From positions 1 to 12,711 of the forward strand of contig JBCDBQ010000159.1 of the NCBI GenBank assembly GCA_039183375.1: a DNA stretch of 12,711 bases, in the 5' to 3' direction. How positions within the stretch are numbered: the first letter of the stretch is position 1; the number at the start of each line of letters is the position of its first letter. Below the pieces are notes generated by a model. It did not search any database and was not told the DNA's origin. It saw only the letters and a program-made list of their open reading frames with translations. This document shows, piece after piece, positions 7,961 to 12,711 of this stretch. This stretch comes from Tectiglobus sp039183375. Lineage in GTDB: Bacteria > Pseudomonadota > Alphaproteobacteria > Rhizobiales > Hyphomicrobiaceae. A program made the translations under genes and the position numbers.

Positions 7961-8401
7961 ATGACCATTCTAGCAAACGGATCAGCAATCAAGAGTATCG
8001 CAGCAACTGTAATGATTGCCGTAGCAGGGCTGACTCTGGCAGCCGCACCTGGTTACGCGAACAACCACAGTGCACATTACAACAAGCACACGGTGACCAA
8101 GAAGGCATCATTCCACACGCTCAAGCATCAGGCTAAGAAAGTACATAGGTCAGGTCTTGCCAAAGTTACGAAGATCAAGCGCCACGGTCGCGTCGTAGGC
8201 TTCAAGAAAACCCTGAAGTCAGGTGACAAGATCATCGTGCGCCGTGGTAAGCATGGTCGCGTTCATCACACGACGCTGAAGCGCAAGACTTTTCTGCAGC
8301 GCGTAAAGCACCGTGTATCATCGGCCACAAAGGCTCTCAAAACCAAGGCAAAGAAGTTGCGTTATTCGGTGCTGGGTAAGAAGGCCCATGCGCGTTACTA
8401 A
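7961..8401 (+). CDS. Small secreted, strongly basic protein of unknown function
   Basis: A 146-residue protein I do not recognise. ATG 7961 is chosen because AAGGAG at 7947-7952 stands 8 bases ahead and a clear signal peptide starts there: lysine at 11, hydrophobic stretch about 13-29, and a probable cleavage after Ala33 (PGYA/NN). The mature part (about 113 residues) has 24 Lys, 11 Arg and 12 His against a single acidic residue (Asp89), with no Cys and no Glu. The middle, GDKIIVRRGKHGRV (88-101), alternates like a beta-hairpin and faintly recalls KOW loops, and HGRV occurs twice (75-78 and 98-101). The C-terminal third is a lysine-rich probable helix. Likely located in the periplasm or outside the cell, where it could bind polyanions such as LPS, nucleic acid or polyphosphate; this is inference. 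It appears to be transcribed alone, between hairpins on both sides. Confidence 0.8.
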   Translation: MTILANGSAIKSIAATVMIAVAGLTLAAAPGYANNHSAHYNKHTVTKKASFHTLKHQAKKVHRSGLAKVTKIKRHGRVVGFKKTLKSGDKIIVRRGKHGRVHHTTLKRKTFLQRVKHRVSSATKALKTKAKKLRYSVLGKKAHARY

Positions 8402-8411
8402 TCAGGTTAGG

Positions 8412-8441
8412 GTGGAGGTCTACCCATGGTGAGGCCTCCAC
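8412..8441 (+). terminator. Hairpin after basic secreted protein gene (candidate terminator)
   Basis: GTGGAGGTCT (8412-8421) pairs with AGGCCTCCAC (8432-8441), 10 base pairs with one G-U, loop of 10 bases. It starts 11 bases after the stop codon. No T-run follows, so this is a strong hairpin but not a classical intrinsic terminator. Confidence 0.5.
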
Positions 8442-8492
8442 ACTCACTCGCCAATTGAAGGTCAATTTTCTATGTTGCTGGGGGAATAGTAG

Positions 8493-8978
8493 ATGCTCGG
8501 CCGTCTTGTTATGTCGCGCTCGTTGTCGCTGACATTCGGAACAACTGCTGTCACCTGTTTTGTTGCTGCCGCCCAAGTCTGGGACTTTCCTTATCCACGC
8601 CTGGTCCTCGGTAATATGGGTCTGCAATTGTTGGGCAGCACGATTGCCCTCGTCGTTCTGTCAGTCATTGAGGCGTCGCGTTGCGAAGAAGAATCAATGT
8701 GGCGTGGTGGCGGTGCGGTCCTCTACTGGCCAGTGTTTCTCATCCTCTTATTCATGGCACTGCTGGGCCCACTGTTTGCGTTTGGCGAATTGCATTATCT
8801 CTGGCCCTGTTTCGCTATTCACGCACCAGACATCTGTGCATTGCAGTCCGCGGAAATCCGTCAGCTGGATGCAGCAGCGCGCGATCTTAAGGTCAAGGAA
8901 CTCTACGACGCTGCAGGCCCTCCGATGGGCGGGCAGCTCGTATCAGCACTGCGCCAAATGCTGGGCATGGGGAGTTAG
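8493..8978 (+). CDS. Small membrane protein of unknown function
   Basis: A 161-residue protein with three predicted membrane helices at about residues 12-30, 38-60 and 77-98, followed by a soluble tail of about 60 residues with an amphipathic, charged helix at 118-138 (SAEIRQLDAAARDLKVKELYD). I do not recognise a family. The start ATG 8493 follows a GGGGGA stretch at 8480-8485 (7 bases away); a second ATG at 8511 is possible but has a weaker site. Cysteines at 22, 64, 106 and 115 are spread out and form no known motif. The gene runs convergently into the desaturase gene, with only 12 bases between stops. Its neighbour upstream is separated by a hairpin, so it is probably its own transcription unit. 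Confidence 0.75.
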   Translation: MLGRLVMSRSLSLTFGTTAVTCFVAAAQVWDFPYPRLVLGNMGLQLLGSTIALVVLSVIEASRCEEESMWRGGGAVLYWPVFLILLFMALLGPLFAFGELHYLWPCFAIHAPDICALQSAEIRQLDAAARDLKVKELYDAAGPPMGGQLVSALRQMLGMGS

Positions 8979-8984
8979 ATGGCA

Positions 8985-9001
8985 GCTCGGCTAAGCCGGG
9001 T
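8985..9001. terminator. Hairpin between convergent genes
   Basis: GCTCGGC (8985-8991) pairs with GCCGGGT (8995-9001), 7 pairs with two G-U pairs, loop of three bases (TAA). It lies between the convergent genes and covers the desaturase stop codon. On the + strand a pyrimidine-rich TGCTCTTCTTCC overlaps and follows the right arm. It may act as a shared terminator, though the stem is short. Confidence 0.3.
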
Positions 9002-10004
9002 GCTCTTCTTCCATCACAATACCGGAGTAACGCCGGCGCTTGGTTTGGACTCGGTTGCCGCCCTGATCTTCATCTTTGGGGCGTGAAGTCGTAAGCCGCA
9101 AGACATCAAGGTAATTGGGACTGACGAGAAGCTTGTGGCCGTGTGGTCCAGCCATCAAGTAGCGATGGAACTTAGGCAGGTTATAGCAGGGCACCCACAT
9201 CAGGAGATGGTGCTCGACATGATAATTGACCCAATAAGGTGCTAAGAAGGTTCCGGTGATTGGATCGGCCAGCGTTGTTCGGGCATGACGGAAGGGATCA
9301 TCCTTGTCGCCGACCATCGCATGCTCGGCGATATTCCGCAGGCGCAAGAAAAGCTGGAAAAAGGTCAACAGCGGTAACAGCCAAAGAAGAGGATAAAGCC
9401 ACCAGTAGCCGGCAAGGGCGAGCCCGGCAAACAAAACAGCATTAGCTGCCAACGGCCCGCCAATCTTATCCTTGAGGTTCTCAAACCACGTATTCCAGTC
9501 AGCCAGCGGCTTACCTTTCGACAAACCTGCACTCACCTGAGCAGAGCGTTGAGCATAACCCGTTTGCCCGGTGATATCGCGCCAGAGCTTGCGGTAGAAG
9601 CTAGGCCGAGTGATCGGAAATGGTGCACTGAGAACCAGATCCGGATCATCTTCCTGCTGCGTGCGGGCATGATGTTTGAGATGATAGCGGCGGTAAGCCG
9701 GCATATCTGCGCCGACCGGCCAGGCAAGTAACCACTGACTTGCCAGATGGTTGAGACGCTCGTTCTTGAACAAAAGGCCGTGGGCACCGTCATGCATCAG
9801 GATCGACAGCCCAAGCTGGCGCGCGCCAATAATCGCGGCAGCAAGAATGAACGTCACGACATTGGGCCACCATACAAACAGCGCCATGGCCCCAAAGACC
9901 AACGCCCAGGCATGGAGGATACAGGCAGCCGCTTTCCAGTCGTGCCGCTCACGAACGGCAAGCAATTGGTCCTCAGTTAATAATTCCCGGGCGCGCATCG
10001 TCAT
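8991..10004 (-). CDS. Fatty acid desaturase-family membrane protein
   Basis: A 337-residue integral membrane protein of the diiron fatty acid desaturase/hydroxylase superfamily. The histidine boxes are all present: HDGAH (71-75), HLKHH (108-112), EH in RNIAEHAM (227-228) and HVEHH (262-266). Hydrophobic segments at about 26-46, 49-70, 186-200 and 202-220 give the usual four-helix layout. The enzyme would introduce a double bond or hydroxyl group into an acyl or related lipid chain using oxygen and an electron donor. The frame begins with TTG at 10007, but ATG 10004 is preferred with AGGA 5 bases upstream. The tail after residue 305 is polar and basic and looks unconserved. It follows the crotonase-like gene by 78 bases on the same strand and may be co-transcribed. 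No ferredoxin or reductase gene is adjacent. Carotenoid- or sphingolipid-type oxygenases of this superfamily are alternatives. Confidence 0.88.
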   Translation of the reverse strand: MTMRARELLTEDQLLAVRERHDWKAAACILHAWALVFGAMALFVWWPNVVTFILAAAIIGARQLGLSILMHDGAHGLLFKNERLNHLASQWLLAWPVGADMPAYRRYHLKHHARTQQEDDPDLVLSAPFPITRPSFYRKLWRDITGQTGYAQRSAQVSAGLSKGKPLADWNTWFENLKDKIGGPLAANAVLFAGLALAGYWWLYPLLWLLPLLTFFQLFLRLRNIAEHAMVGDKDDPFRHARTTLADPITGTFLAPYWVNYHVEHHLLMWVPCYNLPKFHRYLMAGPHGHKLLVSPNYLDVLRLTTSRPKDEDQGGNRVQTKRRRYSGIVMEEEHPA

Positions 10005-10082
10005 CAAGTTCCTGCAGGGCTGGTTTCGAAGCGGATTATGCCTGTTTCAGGGAGCAAGATCCAGTTTGTTGGAAAACATCAC

Positions 10083-10871
10083 CTACTTGCCTTTCCAAAC
10101 GGGTTTTCGCTTTTCTCTGAAGGCTTTGCGGGCTTCGTGGCTATCCTCACTATCGAATGCCAACGCGACAGCGTCCAAAGCCATGGCAGGCACATGCGCA
10201 AAGTCCATCGTCTCCATGCGGTACATCAATTCACGAGTGCTGCGTAGCGCCAGCGGGGACATCTCTGCCAATCGGCCTGCTAGCCGCATCGTTTCTGCCT
10301 CCAGAGCATCACGCGGAACGACTTTGGTCACCAGGCCGAGTCGGTCGGCTTCCTGCGCGCTGATCGGATCGCCCGTGAGGATGAGCTCGGCGGCTTTCAT
10401 GCGTCCGAGCAGGCGTTGCAGATGCCAAACATGCATGCCGGGCGGTGCCGCAAGGTTTGGCACGCCTGGATAGCCGAAGTCGGCGTCATCCGACGCAATG
10501 ACCATGTCGCATGTGAAGGCCAGGGTGCAGGCGCCTTCTCGGGCATAGCCGTGCACAGCAGCTATAATTGGCTTGCTGAGCGCGCGAACACGCTTGACCA
10601 TCTCGACATAGAAGAGGCTCAGAAATTGCTTCATATCAGAGGAGTTGAACGTCTCCATCATCCGGATATCAACGCCGGCAGACAAGCCTTTACCAGCCCC
10701 GGAAAGAACAATGACGCGGATATCAGGGTCGGTATCAGCGCGTTCAAGAGCATCGAAGTACTCTAGGGTGACTTGCCGATCCAGCAGGTTGAGCGGTGGG
10801 TTGTCGATTGTGATCGAAGCAATGCCGTCGCTGGCGCTGTAACGTACTTTCTCGAAGTCATCCTCCGCCAT
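10083..10871 (-). CDS. Crotonase-fold (enoyl-CoA hydratase/isomerase family) protein without catalytic glutamates
   Basis: A 262-residue crotonase-superfamily protein that should bind an acyl-CoA thioester. The oxyanion-hole motif is present as GLSAGVD (62-68, Ala65 backbone NH) with Gly113 in HGYAREGACTLAF. A gapless match to the well-known rat mitochondrial hydratase segment places Thr116 where Glu144 should be and Gly136 where Glu164 should be, so both hydratase acids are missing. It may be an isomerase, hydrolase, decarboxylase or other crotonase variant, or use other residues. Start: the first ATG is 10904, but ATG 10871 has AAGGGGGAA (10874-10882) immediately upstream and begins at the conserved N-terminus, giving the family's usual 260 residues. 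It is divergent from the secreted JAMM-like gene (121 bases between) and upstream of the desaturase, suggesting a lipid or acyl-CoA context. Confidence 0.88.
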   Translation of the reverse strand: MAEDDFEKVRYSASDGIASITIDNPPLNLLDRQVTLEYFDALERADTDPDIRVIVLSGAGKGLSAGVDIRMMETFNSSDMKQFLSLFYVEMVKRVRALSKPIIAAVHGYAREGACTLAFTCDMVIASDDADFGYPGVPNLAAPPGMHVWHLQRLLGRMKAAELILTGDPISAQEADRLGLVTKVVPRDALEAETMRLAGRLAEMSPLALRSTRELMYRMETMDFAHVPAMALDAVALAFDSEDSHEARKAFREKRKPVWKGK

Positions 10872-10992
10872 TATTCCCCCTTGCGTGCCTGTTCTGTTCG
10901 ACATCCTGCCATGATACCGGAATTGTGATGTTCAGGTCAGAACGCGGATGTGCATAATCCAAAGAGGGATGTGCCAGCGACCTGGAGAATGA

Positions 10993-11847
10993 ATGCGGTT
11001 TTGCCTGATTGTCCTATGGGTTGTGGCTGGTCTCCAGCCGGTCAATGCTGATACCTCCGAGCAGATGCTGACATCGCTCAGGGCATTTGGTGTGAAAGTC
11101 GCTCTGTCAAGGAGAGCGAGCCTCAATCGGCGCTCAGACTACCGTCAACTGGTACGCACCGATGAGCCGCGACTGGTGCGCGATCTGGCTGAGATCTCGC
11201 GCAAGTCTGCCCTCGAAGAGGCTTACATTCACATCAATGATAGCTTGGCGCTCGAAACCGGCGTAATGGAGCGGTTCGATATTACGACATCGGACTGTCT
11301 GGTACGGGCGACAGTGCAGTCGTCGGTCACGATTGGTCTGTTGGCCAAACTTCCGCGCGGACTTCCGGAAAAGATTGTTTGGTATCATATCCACCCATCG
11401 CGAAGTATCATCAACGCAAGGTTTCGTGCCAAGCGATGTGCACCACCGAACACTTGGCCGGTGCTGCCGAGCAGCGCTGACTTTTCACAGTTTCTGAAAC
11501 GCGCCAAGAGATACTACGCCATCAAGCCGGACGGTTCTTATACGGACCGGATTGTAATAGATCCTGTCGGCGTTATTGAGCTTGCTCTAACAGATGAAGG
11601 TCGCAGCGCCATTCACAAGTTTCGCCTACGAAGCAATTACGATACTCAGGAGTATGGCAACGACAGCATGCCGGGCCATGCGATCTGGCCACAAAAGTAT
11701 ATCCAGCGCCTGAACATGCTGATTGACCGTATTCCGGTTGCCGGCGCGCAGTTGGATCGGAACGTCGGGCGCGCGGTCGACCTCCTGAGTAGCAAAATGG
11801 TCCGCGTGACGTTTACACCCCTCGCAAAGTTTCGACCCAAACCGTGA
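10993..11847 (+). CDS. Secreted protein with JAMM/MPN-like metal-site signature, otherwise unknown
   Basis: A 284-residue protein with a signal peptide (residues 1-19, cleavage likely after VNA), so it acts in the periplasm or outside. Start ATG 10993 has TGGAG 5 bases ahead. Residues 127-135 read KIVWYHIHP, like the zinc-binding strand of JAB1/MPN/Mov34 metalloproteases, with His132 and His134; a PSSADF block at 159-164 supplies Ser160 and Asp163 in S-x-x-D; an upstream acidic residue (Glu88 in LALETGVME) could be the general base. The JAMM consensus has about 8 residues from the second His to Ser; here there are 26, an insertion of about 18 residues containing Cys149 and several prolines. 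A strand DRIVIDPVGVIELAL (185-199) follows as in the MPN fold. The assignment is my inference; no ubiquitin-like, E1 or NlpC genes lie nearby. If correct it would be a secreted peptidase or isopeptidase. Weak promoter elements (TTCAGG at 10931, CATAAT at 10953) precede it. Confidence 0.75.
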   Translation: MRFCLIVLWVVAGLQPVNADTSEQMLTSLRAFGVKVALSRRASLNRRSDYRQLVRTDEPRLVRDLAEISRKSALEEAYIHINDSLALETGVMERFDITTSDCLVRATVQSSVTIGLLAKLPRGLPEKIVWYHIHPSRSIINARFRAKRCAPPNTWPVLPSSADFSQFLKRAKRYYAIKPDGSYTDRIVIDPVGVIELALTDEGRSAIHKFRLRSNYDTQEYGNDSMPGHAIWPQKYIQRLNMLIDRIPVAGAQLDRNVGRAVDLLSSKMVRVTFTPLAKFRPKP

Positions 11848-11873
11848 GGCTAGACCGTTGGCTTGGTCCTCAC
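11844..11873 (+). terminator. Hairpin overlapping stop of JAMM-like gene
   Basis: GTGAGG (11844-11849) pairs with CCTCAC (11868-11873), and ACC (11854-11856) pairs with GGT (11865-11867): 9 pairs with a 4-base bulge on the left side and an 8-base loop. The left arm contains the stop codon TGA. No T-run follows. Candidate terminator or 3' stabiliser. Confidence 0.4.
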
Positions 11874-11929
11874 TTGCCCATCAAAGGCTGCGGCATAGTT
11901 TGCTTCTCAATAGCTGCAAGTTCAAAATT

Positions 11930-11939
11930 GCAAACCGCA
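11930..11939 (+). repeat. 10-base direct repeat, copy 1
   Basis: GCAAACCGCA occurs here and again at 12021-12030, 91 bases later, in otherwise unrelated context within the gene-free region. Confidence 0.35.
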
Positions 11940-12020
11940 TGTCTTCTTGCGTCCACGCCTTCGAGGCTCCAAGAGCGAATGCTTAGACCCCCACTAGCGC
12001 CGCCACTGGTGCGAAGCAAG

Positions 12021-12030
12021 GCAAACCGCA
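12021..12030 (+). repeat. 10-base direct repeat, copy 2
   Basis: Second copy of GCAAACCGCA (first at 11930-11939). The pair may be chance or a remnant of a duplication. Confidence 0.35.
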
Positions 12031-12236
12031 ACCCTTGTTGGTTCGGACTGTGATCCATAATTGGGCACGTTGGATTCGTCTAAACTGTCTGTCGCCACTT
12101 CGCCGATCGTTTCGCAAATTTTTATGTTTTGCTTGCAAGTTAGATCGTCATCCTACGAAAAACTGCGAATGACTGATTTCAGAGTTCAGGTCCAACCCGC
12201 ACCATTTTTGTGCACGGTTCCTGACAGCTTTCATGA

Positions 12237-12260
12237 GTGAGAGACCCTGCAGTTTCTCAC
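12237..12260 (+). other. Strong hairpin in gene-free region
   Basis: GTGAGAGAC (12237-12245) pairs with GTTTCTCAC (12252-12260): 9 pairs with one G-U and a 6-base loop CCTGCA. It is upstream of the phnC promoter and unrelated to a known coding end, so it may terminate an unseen transcript such as a small RNA, or be an operator. Confidence 0.4.
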
Positions 12261-12322
12261 GTTCTATACGTAGCTACGCGTGCCGTCTGTTTGTCGGTTT
12301 TACGACAGCTGTCAGCTTTCCA

Positions 12323-12362
12323 CTGTCACAGAACTGAAACCAAACTGAAGCGAAACTGCTAT
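12323..12362 (+). promoter_or_regulatory. Tandem Pho box (PhoB binding sites)
   Basis: Seven-base half-sites begin every 11 bases: CTGTCAC (12323-12329), CTGAAAC (12334-12340), CTGAAGC (12345-12351) and a poorer CTGCTAT (12356-12362), separated by the A-rich tetramers AGAA, CAAA and GAAA. This matches the PhoB consensus of CTGTCAT-like heptamers with 4-base A/T-rich linkers. Three good half-sites allow one complete 18-base Pho box plus a further PhoB protomer. The last good half-site ends 8 bases before the -10 element, so PhoB would replace the -35 contact. The downstream gene, phnC, is a classical Pho-regulon member. Confidence 0.85.
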
Positions 12363-12365
12363 ATT
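12360..12365 (+). promoter_or_regulatory. Probable -10 element of the phnC promoter
   Basis: TATATT lies just downstream of the Pho-box array with no proper -35 hexamer, as expected for a PhoB-activated promoter. Transcription would start near 12371-12374, leaving a leader of about 33 bases with the Shine-Dalgarno GGGGAG at 12393-12398. Confidence 0.6.
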
Positions 12366-12405
12366 AGCGTGCTAGGCCGCCCGTGAATTTGCGGGGAGAG
12401 CCTGA

Positions 12406-12711
12406 ATGCTCGAAGTACGTAGTCTCGTTAAAGACTTCGGCAATGTGTCAGCCGTTAATGACATCTCATTCAAAGTCGACGAGCCCCGGATGATTGGCGT
12501 CATAGGCCGTTCCGGTGCTGGCAAGTCTACCCTACTACGGATTCTCAATCGTCTGACTGACGCCACTGCCGGCGAGGTCATGTACGAAGGCGATGATATC
12601 CTAAAACTCAAGGGCAAGAAGAAGTTGGAGTGGCAGCGCCGCTGCGCGATGATCTTCCAACAGTTCAATCTGGTCCCGAGATTGGATGTGTTGACCAATG
12701 TCATTCTCGGA
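12406..12711 (+). CDS. phnC: Phosphonate/phosphate ABC transporter ATP-binding protein, N-terminal part
   Basis: The first 102 residues of an ABC transporter ATPase, cut by the window edge. The Walker A loop GRSGAGKST is at 34-42 and the Q-loop region CAMIFQQFNLVPRLDVLTNV at 80-99; the wording MIGVIGRSGAGKSTLLRILN and CAMIFQQFNLVPRLDV is highly characteristic of PhnC, which with PhnD and PhnE imports phosphonates, or phosphate in some rhizobia. The remainder (signature motif, Walker B, H-loop) should lie beyond the window, probably followed by phnD and phnE. ATG 12406 has GGGGAG 7 bases upstream. A Pho-box array precedes it, so expression should rise on phosphate starvation. Confidence 0.93.
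   Translation, partial: MLEVRSLVKDFGNVSAVNDISFKVDEPRMIGVIGRSGAGKSTLLRILNRLTDATAGEVMYEGDDILKLKGKKKLEWQRRCAMIFQQFNLVPRLDVLTNVILG

Larger units (their letters stand above)
11848..12405. other. 558-base gene-free region before phnC
   Basis: No gene or tRNA is recognised. Weak frames at 11844-12053 (+) and 11870-12058 (-) lack motifs and start sites. Notable content: a direct repeat GCAAACCGCA at 11930-11939 and 12021-12030; a T-rich stretch near 12117-12131; a hairpin at 12237-12260; 10-bp palindromes CGTAGCTACG (12269-12278) and GACAGCTGTC (12304-12313); and the Pho-box array with a -10 element at 12323-12365. The first half could hold a small RNA or degraded sequence, but I cannot show either. 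Confidence 0.5.

Noticed and set aside
11844..12058. Small frames on both strands just after the JAMM-like gene
   Set aside because: The + frame starts on a GTG overlapping the stop codon but lacks motifs; the - frame is equally featureless. They overlap each other and a hairpin.
12010..12060. Possible tRNA or tmRNA 3' end (GGTTCGGAC near 12040)
   Set aside because: No acceptor stem, anticodon arm or complete cloverleaf could be drawn around the T-loop-like string.
12309..12328. Two CTGTCA copies (12309 and 12323) read as one Pho box
   Set aside because: They are 14 bases apart, not 11; the array with correct spacing starts at 12323 and continues downstream.

Overview
The window reads as a chromosomal segment of an alphaproteobacterium, probably of the Hyphomicrobiales/Rhizobiales type. 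That is an inference from the moderately GC-rich coding style, the family content (PhzF-like enzyme, GMC dehydrogenase, HyuA/HyuB, a three-histidine-box desaturase, PhnC) and a Pho-box promoter; no rRNA, tRNA or other strict taxonomic marker is present. There are eleven credible protein genes, one of them cut by the right edge. I see no CRISPR array, transposase, integrase or RNA gene.

Left part (1-2073): about 300 bases without an assignable gene, then a PhzF-family isomerase/epimerase and a nucleotidyltransferase of the RlaP/YcgL polymerase-beta type, both on the + strand. An 11-base direct repeat sits just upstream of the phzF-like gene and again 28 bases after it.

Centre (2228-7594): a probable catabolic operon on the + strand encoding a GMC-family FAD alcohol dehydrogenase, a hydantoinase B/oxoprolinase-type subunit and its ATP-binding partner hydantoinase A (hyuB before hyuA, start and stop overlapping as ATGA). 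The likely job is oxidation of an alcohol followed by ATP-dependent hydrolysis or carboxylation of an amide, lactam or ketone; the substrate cannot be read from the sequence. A 13-bp stem with one bulged base lies directly after the hyuA stop.

Right-centre (7595-10871): a long leader with an inverted repeat, then a small secreted and extremely basic protein with a single acidic residue in its mature part, a small three-helix membrane protein, and, convergent with it on the - strand, a fatty acid desaturase-like protein preceded by a crotonase-fold protein. The crotonase lacks both catalytic glutamates of enoyl-CoA hydratase.

Right end (10993-12711): a secreted protein with a JAMM/MPN-like H-x-H-P ... 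S-x-x-D signature whose spacing is unusually long, a 558-base gene-free region with several inverted repeats, and the start of phnC (phosphonate/phosphate ABC transporter ATPase). In front of phnC are three clear PhoB half-sites and a possible fourth at an exact 11-base period, so that operon is very probably induced by phosphate starvation.

The most interesting items are the Pho-box array, the secreted JAMM-like protein, the polycationic secreted protein with its structured leader, and the crotonase without catalytic glutamates. I found no clear multi-gene system of a wholly new kind.
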